NCBI GenBank assembly: GCA_037043455.1
Contig: JAWPHD010003245.1
Span: forward strand, 160,330 to 224,329
Source of the DNA: Cyrtodaria siliqua
Taxonomy: Eukaryota; Mollusca; Bivalvia; Adapedonta; Hiatellidae
Length of the DNA: 64,000 bases
Direction of reading: 5' to 3'
Shown: in pieces, positions 1 through 11,290 of the stretch
How positions within the stretch are numbered: the first letter of the stretch is position 1
How the letters are laid out: every line of letters begins with the position of its first letter
Notes under the pieces: generated by a model
The model's database searches: none
Told to the model about the DNA's origin: nothing
What the model saw: only the letters and a program-made list of their open reading frames with translations
Translations under genes and position numbers: made by a program

Positions 1-637
1 TTCTATTAATCAAAGAATAGTGTTTTGTCTGTTTTTTTCGTCTTCAAATTATGTATTATTAATTTTGTTGAATTGCAAATACTTCTATCAATGATAATGC
101 ATAGACAAAGTTCTATAAAAAGAACATCGGTGATACTTCATGCTTCTTCAGATGCGGTCAAAATCTATTCGCAAATAAAAATTAGAGTTATTGGACATAT
201 TTCCATACACTCTTAAAAATAAAGAGTAATATATGTATTTAGTTTTATGAACATGGGTCAAATACTTTTCAGCTTATGACCAAAGTTAAGTTGCAAGTTT
301 GTGAAAGAGGCAGAACTCTGTCAAATGAAAGCTAGAGTTATGGCACATGTGTCAATGCATTCTTTGAGCAAGAATGATCATTATCATTTCATTCCTTGGG
401 ATAAGAAGATGTGTATGAAGTTGCATGATCATAGGTCAAAAATACTTTTCAAGTTATGGCCGAGGTTAGGTTGCAGGTGTGTGACGGATGACGACAGACG
501 ACGGTCAAAGTGTCTTGCCAGCTAAAGCAGACGACACAAAAAATATGTTATTTTCTGGTCTATAGAACAAGACAAAATGATTCCTATATTGCTTTAACTC
601 TTACAAATTGGGTTTTAAATATTGACAAAGTCATTAC
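1..637. other. Gene-free left edge, dispersed repeat end
   Basis: No coding sequence is supported here. About 420-535 resembles the end of a dispersed invertebrate repeat (a GACGGATGACGACAGACGAC run followed by GTCAAAGTG). The next exon of the minus-strand integrase gene would be expected beyond the left edge; I did not find it in this stretch. Confidence 0.5.
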
Positions 638-701
638 TCAAAATCGTGTAACACACCCATAATAATAGCATTCCGAAATTTTATATAAACCTGGGTTATA
701 C

Positions 702-950
702 CTTTGATTATGAACACTACGCCCAGCTATGAAAGGTCTGTTTGTACTTGGTCTTTTCTGTAGCATGTACTCGGCAACACAAACATTTTCGCCACCTTTA
801 TCCCCTCGTACTCGCATGGGTAAACCATACTTTTCAACTGCTTGTACAAATGCCAGTAAAACTGTTTGTGCCTTGTTGTTGTTGTTTACTTGAAAGAAGA
901 CAGGCAACCGGGAGTACCCATCAATCCCACCATGTATAATAAAACGCCAC
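702..950 (-). CDS. Integrase-domain protein, downstream exon (partial gene)
   Basis: This exon encodes the middle of a DDE-type integrase core. Visible motifs are [22 protein letters not shown] (second catalytic Asp; relatives I recall have RSDKGGEN) and GRSVHNQR at the end. The acceptor is a run of T followed by AG at 952-951 (minus sense). The donor is AAAG/GTATAA with the intron starting at 701. The upstream junction with the exon at 5422-4730 is in phase and rebuilds an Arg codon between LI and WRF. The third catalytic acidic residue (Glu) must lie in an exon outside the window. The family, HTH plus integrase core, occurs as many copies in cnidarians, molluscs and fish. It is probably mobile-element derived and may relate to IS3EU-type elements; that link is recalled and was not tested. 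No stop or frameshift interrupts the exon. Confidence 0.75.
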
Positions 951-1557
951 CTAAAAAAACAAATCAAATTAACCTTTGTAGTGCACAAAAACTTTATTCA
1001 TATCAGAGTTATTGCCCTTTAGTGATTTTATACTTGTAATTCTTGTCCAGAGCATAAATTGAAAACTACTGAATATATTTGAATGAAACTTGGAAAAATG
1101 ATAAAGTTCAACAAGTGGAAATACAAGCATTATAACTATATCCGAATCATATTGGAGTTATTTCCCTTTGTAATTTTATTCATCAATTTTGTGTTACTGT
1201 TGTTAAATTTTCTTTTCAATGTCATTTCAAAACAATCTAGTTCTTGTCAATAATTCAATCAGTGAGCATTAATCAGTTCTTGTTAAGGCCAAACAAAATA
1301 ATATGTGTGGTTCAGGTAACACAGGCCAAAAAAATAGGCTAGGTAGGTTTCTTTTTTTTTTCTTTTTCTCAATAATGAATTAAATTTTGATAATGAATTT
1401 AATATGTTCAATTACTATACTCGTCAGAGGCCAGTTTCCGTCCAAGCCCAGTTTCCGTCATTCTCATTTAAAAAACGTTTTTACAGTGCAAATTACTTAT
1501 GCGATGTCACTTATTGTCAGACGTTTATAACTGAAGATTGGAAACAGGGTCAATTGA

Positions 1558-3634
1558 AGCTCTACTGATTGATTTTGATTTCAGGAAGTAGTGACTACAA
1601 ATTTGATTTTTGAAAATCTATTTGGAGCCGTGGCGGCCATCTTGAATTTCCGGCCGACCTGAAATTTTGCTAGGATCAATTAGACATCAAGAGCAACATT
1701 CCTGTGAAGTTTCATGAAAATCCTTCAAGTAGTTTCAAGTAGTTTCAGAGGAGTAGTCGCTACAAATTTTCTTTATATAACTCTATGTAAACAAAGATGG
1801 CCGCTGACAGCCATGTTTAACATTGAATTAAAATAATGTTCGACTCGGATAACCATGATGTCATGCTGATTATTTTAGAAAAAGTCCCATATCAATATCT
1901 CTTATAGTTTTCAAGAAGTAGTCGCTACAAAACTATTTTTAAAAATCTATTTTTAGCCATTGCAGCCATCCTGAATTTCCGGCCGACCTGAAATTTTGCT
2001 AAGATCAATTAGACATCAAGAGCAACATTCGTGTGAAGTTTCATGAAAATCTGTCCAAGTAGTTTCAGAGGAGTAGTCACTACAAGTTTTCATTATATAA
2101 CTCTATCTAACAAAGATGGCCGCTGACAGCCATGTTTAACATCGAATCAAAACAATTTTGACAAGGACCAACATCATATCATGCTGATCATTTTAGAAAA
2201 AGTGACATATCAATATCACTTATAGTTTTCAAGAAGTAGTCGCTACAAAGTTGTATTTTGAAAATCTATTTTTAGCCATGGTGGCCATCTTGAATTTCCG
2301 GCAGACCTGAAATTTTGCTAGGATCAATTAGACATCAAGAGCAACATTCCTTGAAGTCCTGAAAATCCGTCAAGTAGTTTCAGAGGAGTAGTCACTACAA
2401 GTTTTCATTATATAACTCTATGTAAACAAAGATGGCCACTGGCAGCCATGTTTAACGTCGAATCAAAACAATTTTGACAAGGACCAACATCATATCATGC
2501 TGATCATTTTAGAAAAAGTGACATATCAATATCACTTATAGTTTTCAAGAAGTAGTCGCTACAAAGTTGTATTTTGAAAATCTATTTTTAGCCATGGTGG
2601 CCATCTTGAATTTCCGGCAGACCTGAAATTTTGCTAGGATCAATTAGACATCAAGAGCAACATTCCTTGAAGTTTCTTGAAAATCCGTCAAGTAGTTTCA
2701 GAGGAGTAGTCACTACAAGTTTTCATTATATAACTCTATGTAAACAAAGATGGCCACTGGCAGCCATGTTTAACGTCGAATCAAAACAATTTTGACAAGG
2801 ACCAACATCATATCATGCTGATCATTTTAGAAAAAGTGACATATCAATATCACTTATAGTTTTCAAGAAGTAGTCGCTACAAAGTTGTATTTTGAAAATC
2901 TATTTTTAGCCATGGTGGCCATCTTGAATTTCCGGCAGACCTGAAATTTTGCTAGGATCAATTAGACATCAAGAGCAACATTCCTTGAAGTTTCTTGAAA
3001 ATCCGTCAAGTAGTTTCAGAGGAGTAGTCACTACAAGTTTTCATTATATAACTCTATGTAAACAAAGATGGCCACTGGCAGCCATGTTTAACGTCGAATA
3101 AAAACGATTTTCGACAAGGACCAACATCATGTCATGCTGATCATTTTAGAAAAAGTCCCATATCAATATCTCTTATAGTTTTCAAGAAGTAGTCGCTACA
3201 AACTTATTTTTTAAAAATCTATTTTTATCCGTGGCGGCCATCTTGAATTTCCGGCCAACCAGGTGGCCACTGGCAGCCATGTTTAACTTCGAATCAAAAC
3301 GATTTTCGACAAGGACCAACATCATGTCATGCTGATCATTTTAGAAAAAGTCCCATATCAATATCCCTTAGAGTTTTCAAGAAGTAGTCACTACAAACTT
3401 GTTTTTTAAAAAACTATTTTTAGATTTGGCGGCCATCTTGGATTTGACATCAACATGAATTTTTGCTAGGATCAACTAGACTTTATGGCAACATTTCTGT
3501 AAAGTTTCATGAATATCCATCCAGTAGTTTCAGAGGAGTAGTCGCTACAAATAAAAGTTTACGGACGGACAGACAGACGGACGACGGACGCCGCACCACG
3601 GCATAAGCTCTGCTGATCTCTGATCAGTAGAGCT
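1558..3634. mobile_element. Helitron2/HINE-like non-autonomous element
   Basis: It starts with AGCTCTACTGATT (1558-1570). It ends with a hairpin, AGCTCTGCTGATC then TCT then GATCAGTAGAGCT (3606-3634), preceded by a GGACGGACAGACAGACGG tract. The left end is the inverse of the right terminal arm. Short end repeats, a 3' hairpin finishing in CTAA and an internal minisatellite are the architecture described for Helitron2-derived HINE elements; that class is an inference. Relatives occur at 25140-26690 (+) and about 16985-17125 (inverted). Confidence 0.55.
1630..3450. repeat. ~317-bp tandem repeat, about 5.5 copies
   Basis: The motif TGGCCATCTTGAATTTCCGG recurs with starts near 1634, 1962, 2281, 2597, 2915 and 3231, a period of 316-319 bp after the first unit. 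A truncated unit begins near 3262 and a diverged end unit near 3430. The three central units are nearly identical, so amplification there is recent. Stop codons occur in all frames. Confidence 0.85.
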
Positions 3635-4356
3635 AAAAACCACCAAAAAGTAAATAAGCGGTACAAAAATGAAAGGGATTTCTCCGAAAAATGTATTTAC
3701 TTCCTTATGTTGGGGATGCGCGCGCATAATAAACTATTAAAAAAATAACACTGTAATGACGTCATAATTTTATCATTCTGGTTAAATAGACCGTGAATAT
3801 ATAGTTTATAAAATTACCCATCTTTACAGTGTAAAATTGTTCTACATTGACGATTCCAGGTGCATTGTTATAACGATCGAGGTGACTGATGGAACAATGC
3901 AAACATACCATTTTTACAATGAAATTGTTGAATAGACTTGCAAACAAGTTTCTAATTCATAAAAGTTAACTGTATCTTGACCTAGTTGAATCACTCGATA
4001 ACATACATGACGGAAACTGGGCTTGTAAACAAAATGATTTCTCAGTTTTAGTCTATTTATAAACAGGTCACGTGCCACTTCGATAATTTATTTAAAACAA
4101 AATTCTTTGGTATCAAATTTCCAGGAAGAGGTAACCTTATAGAAAATAGAGTAAAAATTGTCAGGATACATAGATTTGTCTGAAAAATTAGTTTATGTTT
4201 ACATAAGTGACGGAAAGTGGCCCCCGATGAGTACCTTGTGTTCGATTTTTTTGCATTATCAACAAAAAAATATTTTTGCATAAAAAGTTTTAGGGTCGGC
4301 CCCTTAAAATAGGGTCAGTCGGGTTACCTGAACCACACATATTTTTTTATGTGGCC

Positions 4357-4729
4357 CAATATTGGTGCCACTGGTGGAGTAAAAGCATAAATTGGTGTTT
4401 TTTGGTGTGTTTTTTTAAAAGTTGGGGGTAGGTGTAAAATTTAAATGGAATACGGTAACACTCAATCATTTGTTGTCCAATTTGAATGATTCAACAAGAC
4501 CATGTACACAGACTTTCGCATCATCTCACAATTTATTAAAGAAGAGAGTATTGTATTATAAACATAATATATATATATATATATATACATGTTCAGTGCT
4601 CCAAGAAAAGTTAAAATCGGGACTAGCCCAGAGCAAGTAGATTAAAAAAATTATTTAGTGAAATACCCTTTGATATGAAACAAAAAGCTCAGCTAACTAG
4701 AGCACAGATGTTATGTAATTTGTACAAAC
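4357..4729. other. Intron remainder
   Basis: This is intronic sequence of the minus-strand integrase gene, between the long-TIR element and the donor at 4729. It includes a short (TA)n run at 4567-4587. Nothing coding is supported. Confidence 0.5.
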
Positions 4730-5422
4730 CTTATCAGTTTGTGATGTCCATCGATATGCCACAGTGCCAAGGGACCACTAACACTGTAAGTCCTTCTCTG
4801 CACTCTGTATGTTGTAAAAAACAATCTTCTAAAAAGAATGCCATGTGGATCTGTTTTATGTATCGCCTTCCTAATTCTTCTTTCTTGAACTCGATGACCT
4901 TGACTAGTTAACAAACTACCAACTGTACGATATCCAACATTTGGAAACTGCTGAACTAGTTTTGATACTTCTACTTCCAACTCTTCATCTGTTAATTTAC
5001 TGTACTGTTGTCCCACCGACAAGTTAAAATCATGGAGTCTTCTTTCAACTGTTCGTTGACTAACTTGTAACATATTGGATAAGTCTTTGACTTTAAACCC
5101 ATTTTCTAAATAAAACTCCAGTGTCTGACGAGGAATGAAGAATTTGGGTCTTCCCATTGCACCTTTTTCTACCTCTGGTTTAATAATATTGTCACTGCGG
5201 TCACTTTCTGCACAAAACTTTAAAACATGATTCATGGCTTTTTCAATGAAATTCAAGCTGTTGTCTATATCTGAAATTTGCGACAGTTGTATCATCATAG
5301 ACAATAATATTTCTAAATCTTGGAGTATGTTTTCAGTTCGGTGGTTTTCTAAACACTGTGAAAGAAAAATAAGTCTTGCACGCACCAGCTCTTTCATCTC
5401 CAAAACTGCTTCCATGTCTGAC
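4730..5422 (-). CDS. HTH-integrase protein, upstream exon
   Basis: The exon starts after an acceptor (TTATTTAAG, AG at 5424-5423). The first ATG is at 5415-5413 and reads MEAVLEMKELVRARL. An in-frame Met further upstream at 5439 would fall in the intron, so I prefer 5415. From the N-terminus there is a helical segment (~1-65), a GRPKFFIP hinge (~88-95), and a helix-turn-helix (GFKVKDLSNMLQVSQRTVER, ~106-125). A second small basic domain then leads into LALWHIDGHHKLIR, whose Asp is the first catalytic carboxylate of the integrase core. The donor is ATAAG/GTTTGT at 4729 and splices in phase to 950. The frame is intact. Together the two exons give a believable partial gene of about 310 residues. 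Function as a host gene or as transposon cargo cannot be decided here. Confidence 0.75.
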
Positions 5423-5559
5423 CTTAAATAATAAGACAATAATCAATCAGAGAAAATTCAAGAAATACATAGTATTTACAGTATGCCTTGAAGCAGGAAC
5501 AATGTAGGTATCTATATTTTTGATTAGGTAAAATATATATTGTTGAGTTTGTTTCATGA

Positions 5560-5765
5560 TTTTGATTTGGTTTTGTTTGTTTGGTGTTTAACGTTGCTTT
5601 CAAAAAAAATTCAGTCATATCACGACTGTGTATACTTGTAGCAGTGAGATCAATGCTCATTTTATAGTGCTGCCTCACTGGAATATCATGCCATAGACAC
5701 ATTGCATGATACACCACCCAGTCACATTATACGGACACCGGGCTGACCATGGCATTCACGAGACA
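5560..5765. repeat. Dispersed molluscan repeat fragment
   Basis: The stretch has GTTTGTTTGGTGTTTAACG, TCAGTCATATCACGAC and CAGTCACATTATACGGACAC in the order I recall from a repeat scattered through molluscan genomes. No tRNA-like head is seen. Family assignment is from memory. Confidence 0.4.
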
Positions 5766-7150
5766 GCACAATACAAACCATTGCCGTCACCATGAGAGGA
5801 CAGTACTCCGTTAACAGTGTTGGCTGGTACTGATTTAAAATAGCAGTTGAAACGCATCAAGTAAATGTACATAATGTCAGCCCACTTTTCAAATACTTTC
5901 AAATAGTGTTGTAGTATCAAATGGTCTTGCCTGTGAAGTCTTATTTACTGTCTAGTAGTACTATTATTTCTAGGGTTGAATGCAGTTGATTTGACTGACT
6001 AGGAATGTACTTTTAATATTTATTCTTAGAAAGCCGAGGGTCCATTAAAAGTTTGCCAAACAGGTGATATTAAAACTCGGAGTGACTTCCCTTTGATATA
6101 TATGGTAGATAAAAATCCGATCTATGCTAAAATTAATCAACTTCAGACTCCAGTATATAAAACAAAAATACAAGTTCAACTATTAGCCAAATATACAAGT
6201 TCAACTATTAGCCAAATAAAGAAATATGGTTTAGTTACCGTTCGGTTCCTGAAATATTCGCAGGACTTTCTCATATCCGCATCCTCTCGAACTTCTTTGT
6301 AGAATCTCCCATTCGCAACGTCTCGAATTTATGCAGGGAGCAGTTAGTAGTTTCGCAGCGACACTGAACGTCATAATGGTGAGTTAATACAATTGAGACG
6401 TTAAGTGGCGCTACGGTCGATAAACAAATCGAAACATACCGGTTGATAATGTATTTTGTACAATACAATAAGAAAACATCTCATTTAGCGAAGAACACCC
6501 ATTAGAAAGTTACAATATTGTAATGTTGAAATTGTCACAAAGAAACAAGAAATATACACACAAGGGAAACACAATTAACACGTTAAGACTTAGCGGTTGC
6601 AAGTTACAATGTTGCATTGTCGCATTTGTCACAAATAATTAAGAAGTATGCAACATATACATACATGGGATTTTGGGGAAATACAAATAACAAATTAAGA
6701 AAATGAAATGTAATACAACGCATTGAGAAAATAACATTAGAGATGATAGCAAGATGCCATATACATATATGCAATAAGCAATAAAGCAACATAGACTTAT
6801 GGCGGCTATGCCCTTCCATAGTTTACCCCATTTTCACCTTTCTCTGTTGGGTGTTATATTACACATTTCCCCCTTGAAAGTAGTATATATAACTTTTGTA
6901 ATAAACAGCAAATGTATAATAGCAATTTCGTACAATATTTGCTTAGTATGTTTAATTGTGTCTTTCAGACTGATGACGAATGAAGTTATGGGCCAATTCA
7001 ACATGAAGGGCCAGAACTCCAAGCTTGCCTTTCTAAGGCTTAGGCTGTACCAAGTTGTAAAAGGTTTGTACATGACAATAGTGACCATAACATATAGGTG
7101 AAAAATACTTTGAGTATCCAGTTTCATATCCGCTTTCGAATTGTAATAAA
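5766..7150. other. No gene; minor local duplications
   Basis: A 25-bp direct duplication (AAGTTCAACTATTAGCCAAA) lies at about 6172-6218. A diverged ~97-bp pair lies at about 6505-6700 (AAGTTACAATRTTG in each). Both strands of 6799-7127 are open for about 100 codons, but the composition is low-complexity AT and I see no domain. Confidence 0.4.
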
Positions 7151-7772
7151 TTAAGGGATACTTCGGTCTAGAAACAAGTCATGTTGTAGATTTTGAAAAC
7201 AGGTTCAGAATGCTAAAAACTGCATCAAAATATTCCAATATGTTTTTGAGTTACTGCAAACTAACATTTGTGAGGTCTACCTGCGGAGTTACTTCCCTTG
7301 CATGTTTCATCAAGGAACAACAACTGACTTGACTATGTTATATCTATAATCTTAGCTGCTTTTGTATGGCTGTCTACATTTATAATACTGGTTGAATGAA
7401 CATTATACTTGAATGTAAGTCATGTATTGCAATACAGTTATTATTAAACTATTTTTTGTGTATAATTAGTGTTAAATTATTGATCTGACCTGATATAACA
7501 CCGCCCCTCTTTAAATTTTAACAACAAAATTGTATTGAAATAGATCAATATTATCTAAAGTAATGCTCAGCAACATATGTTATATAGTTTTGCATTTAAA
7601 ATAATTTGCACTAAATATACTACAAGTTTACTTGTTCTCTGGTGACGTCATCATTTTTAAAGGGAAGTAACTCTTTCACAAAACACAAAAATCAAACTTT
7701 TTCAATAACTTGAAATCTGCATTTTCAAAATATAATAAATTAATGCTCTTTCTAGACCAAAGTGTCCCTTAA
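7151..7772. mobile_element. piggyBac-type MITE with TTAA duplication
   Basis: TTAA (7151-7154) precedes GGGATACTTCGGTCTAGAAA. The right end, TTTCTAGACCAAAGTGTCCC (to 7768), is its inverse complement with a few mismatches and is followed by TTAA (7769-7772). Subterminal inverted matches (GAGTTACTTCCCTT near 7283, AAGGGAAGTAACTC near 7660) extend the arms. No ORF is present. TTAA flanks with TIRs are the hallmark of the piggyBac superfamily. Confidence 0.75.
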
Positions 7773-9279
7773 GTCTTTTACAGTGTTACTGGTAGGCCAT
7801 TGTTAAAGCTCATCAGTCATAACATTTACACTTATAGAATTCAATATTACTTAAGTATGGCATGTGATTTTGTTGTATGATGGGTATCTTTTTGGTGTCA
7901 TCTGTTGCTAACATTAACACTAACTTCAAAGAATACATGCTGCGATGCAGGGTTAAATCTAAGATTTTTGAGAATGTTCGTACTTCAGTTTTGGTGGATT
8001 TAAACAATTTGAAATTTAGTGGCCTGCATTGCAGTTTGCTCCATATGTAAACATTTAAATAAAAGTATATAAATTATAATATAATAGTACAATCTACACT
8101 AGTTGTAATTCTTCATTCTGCCTTCAGCCTTCTGCATGTAATCTCCTTTCTTATCTCATTCTTTCATATATATTTTTACAGAAAGCGTGATGAAAGGGAA
8201 TGCCACCAGGCCCACAACGGAGCATGAGATTAATTTGGCATTGGGCCACTGCCTGAAGTATGCTCCCGACAGACTTGGCGGGGGTGGGAGGAAAAAACTG
8301 ACACAGAATTAATTGTAGAACAAAATAAACTGCCTGCCGACAAATATTGCCTGCACAGTGCATGCATCTAGATTTGAAGCACCGACATAAACGACGTTAT
8401 TCTGCAGAGTATACAGAAGAGATGGAACATTCATTTTCAAACAGTCTAGGGTTTGTCTAAAGATGTTATCTCTAAGGTGACGTTACCACTCCATCAGACC
8501 ACTTTCCTGAAAAGATATCGTTGAATTATGGCTAAGCATGCGTTACTAAACAAATAACACGACCTATAATACAAGGAATGTGTCGGATGAATGCCTCCAG
8601 TGCAATATCGATCGTCATGTGCTTCTCTGGAAATGATCAGCATAACAGTTTAAGTAAAGACAAACGTAAGAAATTGATATTACATTTAAAAAACACACTT
8701 GTCATAGCTAATGTAATACGTCCTTTAAAGTTTAAAGACAATCCGTCAATATGTGAGCGGAGTTGGACACATATGGAGCGTCGTTTTATTATTTATTCAC
8801 CGGTAATGGATAAATATTCATAAACGAATGTTATGGATATCTATCCATAAACGAATTATAGATATAGATCTTTCCGTTATAGATATACAAAAAGCTAATA
8901 CAATATATTATTTATGGATATCATTAATTATTTATAGATATCTTATAATCGATTGAGGGATATGCATATTTCAATAACTGAAATTATAAATGCACCATCA
9001 GTTATGGTTGTATTATATTTTAATTTAAGAAATCCATATTTCATTTAAATATTTATTTCCATAAATCGAAGTGTATGTATCTGAAAATGACTTATGGATA
9101 TATATGATCGTGAATTAATGATAGCACTTGCACGCGGTCGTATTTCATTGACTGCTGGTCAATTTTCTGGTGTTGTCATGAAATGTATATAGATATTTTT
9201 GATAAACATAAACATTTGTTTGAATGGTGTTTAACTACAAGTTTAGCACATGTTAGGCCATATATGAAAGTCGATTATA
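7773..9279. other. No gene recognised
   Basis: There is AT-rich sequence with GATATC/ATAGATAT-rich quasi-palindromic DNA at about 8800-8960 (repeated ATAGATAT and ATGGATAT). Small ORFs at 8151-8363 (-) and 8578-8823 (+) have no recognisable domain, splice context or repeats. Confidence 0.4.
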
Positions 9280-9345
9280 TTGTGGTAGAGGCAGACCACC
9301 CCGTCTTTCCTGGGTAAAACCAGCACTGTATACATATCTTTCTCA
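9280..9345 (-). repeat. SINE body fragment (same family as 10455-10645)
   Basis: GTAGAGGCAGACCACC followed by TTTCCTGGGTAAAACCAGCA matches the 10460-10510 segment of the SINE at 10455-10645. The tRNA-like head is absent. Confidence 0.5.
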
Positions 9346-10291
9346 CTAGCCAGAGCTTTTAGTAAACAAACAAGAACTTTCTTATATGTCTTGTGATCAC
9401 ATCTGGTGATTTTTCAAGTGGAAAGCTAGTTTTTCTATACGAAAATTCCACTGCTGCATTATCCATACTTGATGTGAAGTTGCAGCTCATCATTAATATG
9501 TGACATTTTAACATTGATGTCAATGGGGAAAATAATTGGTGGTCAATGGGGAAACTAATTGGTGGTTTCATACCTGTAAAGCTATTGTTAATCCCTTCAT
9601 TTCAAATCTGATTTGAGGTAATAAACAATATTTTATTTTATTTTTTTAAGTTTTTCGGTGGATTATTTGTTTTAATACACGTTAGAATTTTGATTTGTAT
9701 AAGCTGTTACGTAATAGTCAGGGTCGTGGTTACTAATGACATTACATGTTTCAGAATGTGTTTGTTTGTATTGTGTTTTACGTCATTTTCAACACATGTA
9801 CGGTTATTTATTGTATACTTTCATATTGTCTCGTTTAGTTTGCATTGAGCTAAGTGTGCAATATTCTACGATATTGCACACATTGATATTGCACGGGAAC
9901 TTTTGCTCGTGCTTGCTAAGAGCCGCGAAATAGAAATAAGGAACTACTTTCAAATAAAAATAACGGAATGCTTCCTAAAGTGTCAACAAAAAAATACGGG
10001 TTTTTTTTCAACCTTTTATGGCAAAAATTGATAAAATAATTCAAATGGTCACTCACCCACTGTTTTTAACGTTATCGAATGGTAAACAAACTTTAGAAAT
10101 TCGCTTGATGTTTTTAATGACGTCATCCGACGTCGACGTCGTTTTCGCGCAAAATAATCATCCACACAAAATGAAACTGAATGGCAAGATAGGAATTCCA
10201 TCAAAAGCTATAAAAATAACACAAATACAATGAAAAGTAATAGTCATACAATTAACATTGATCAAAAACAATATGAAAGTATACAATAAAA
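9346..10291. other. No gene recognised
   Basis: A short direct repeat, GTCAATGGGGAAA(A/C)TAATTG, occurs twice at 9518-9565. Nothing else is supported. Confidence 0.35.
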
Positions 10292-10440
10292 AGGTTATTG
10301 AATTTGTATGGCTAAATATTACTTGGAACTTGTTGTTTTGGCGCAGGACGACTCGCTTCGCAGGACGACTCGCAAGCTCGTCGTCCTTTGCCAAAACAAC
10401 TCGTTCCAAGTAATATTTAGCCATACAAATTCAATAACCT
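10292..10440. mobile_element. Palindromic foldback element
   Basis: AGGTTATTGAATTTGTATGG at 10292 is the exact inverse complement of CCATACAAATTCAATAACCT ending at 10440. The arms are about 50-60 bp and near-perfect, around a GACGACTCG-rich loop. This could be a foldback MITE, or a hairpin formed by template switching. Confidence 0.7.
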
Positions 10441-10454
10441 ATAATATGACGGTC

Positions 10455-10645
10455 GATGTTTTGTGGTGGGGGCACACCACCCACTTTTCCTGGGTAGAAC
10501 CAGTATTGTACACCTCCCGCCATCCGTAAGAATCTACACTCCCTCACTTACAAGTCGCGCTCCCAGTGGGATTCGAACCCGTAGCGGTGAGAGGCGAAGG
10601 TTTACAACGCAACGTCGTTAATTAACCATTCGGCCACGGAGACGT
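10455..10645 (-). mobile_element. tRNA-derived SINE, minus strand
   Basis: The reverse complement of about 10558-10645 is tRNA-like: an A-box-like TGGCCGAATGGTTAA and a B-box GGGTTCGAATCCC, with spacing that suggests a class II (Ser/Leu-like) ancestor. The body with TTTTCCTGGGTAGAACCAGT lies at 10460-10510. Fragments recur at 9280, 57355 and 57690. No target-site duplication was identified. Confidence 0.65.
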
Positions 10646-10867
10646 ATTTAGAATGTGTATAAATGAGTTACGTATTCCGATACTTAGTGATAAACTCTTA
10701 AAATTACATTATATTGTATGTTCTACTAAAATGGTATTGTCGATATTCCAATGGACTACATGTTGTTATGTATACTGAAAAAAATATATTAGTGTTATAT
10801 GTAATTTTGTAGCACGGTCACTGAAATTCCCTTTGTATTTGCACATGTGTAAGTTGTTTTATTAATA

Positions 10868-11028
10868 AATAGAACATCATTTACGGTGAATTATAGTGTA
10901 ATATATCACGGTTTGGAGTTCAATTGTAAACAATAATTTCATGAGCCCGAAGGGTGAAATTATTGTTTACAATTGAACGAGAAAGCGTGATATATAACAA
11001 GATAATTCACCGTAAACGAGGTTCTATT
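10868..11028. mobile_element. Palindromic foldback element
   Basis: Inverted arms are TTACGGTGAATTATAGTG (left) with AATTCACCGTAAACG (right), and CAATTGTAAACAATAATTTC with GAAATTATTGTTTACAATTG. The centre is ATGAGCCCGAAGGGT. The arm is about 75 bp overall with one interrupted stretch. No ORF. Confidence 0.7.
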
Positions 11029-11077
11029 TCTATTCTATAATACCCCTAAAATGTGAAAATAAGCACACATCTGAAAT

Positions 11078-11290
11078 CTTTCGCATTGCTTAGCTTACTC
11101 TCCTAACGTTGCAAACGTTACAGTGAATATCTTCCGCATTGCCTTGCTTATTCTCCTAACGTTTTGCAAACGTTACAGTGAATATCTTTCGCATTGCCTT
11201 GCTTATTCTCCGAACGTTACAAACGTTACAGTGATATCTTTCGCATTGCCTTGCTTATCCTCCGAACGTTGCAGATGTTACAGTGATATA
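11078..11290 (+). repeat. ~53-bp tandem repeat, 4 copies
   Basis: CGCATTGCYTWGCTTA recurs at 11082, 11135, 11190 and 11242 (periods 53, 55, 52). Each unit carries AACGTTRCARAYGTTACAGTG, which is partly palindromic around AACGTT. Confidence 0.75.

Larger units (their letters stand above)
1287..4356. mobile_element. Long-TIR DNA element inside the integrase-gene intron
   Basis: The left end (from 1287, GGCCAAACAAAATAATATG, then TGTGGTTCAGGTAAC) recurs inverted at the right end (to 4356, read on the minus strand). A further inverted match follows: GGCCAGTTTCCGTC near 1430-1445 against TGACGGAAAGTGGCCCC near 4202-4220, and CCCAGTTTCCGTCA at 1448-1461 against TGACGGAAACTGGGC at 4008-4022. The imperfect TIRs therefore run for about 190 bp or more. 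No transposase ORF is visible, so it is non-autonomous. No clear target-site duplication was found. It contains the tandem-repeat element at 1558-3634. Confidence 0.7.

Noticed and set aside
6799..7127. Overlapping ~100-codon ORFs on both strands
   Set aside because: Mirror-image open frames in AT-rich DNA with no domain, splice signal or repeat support.
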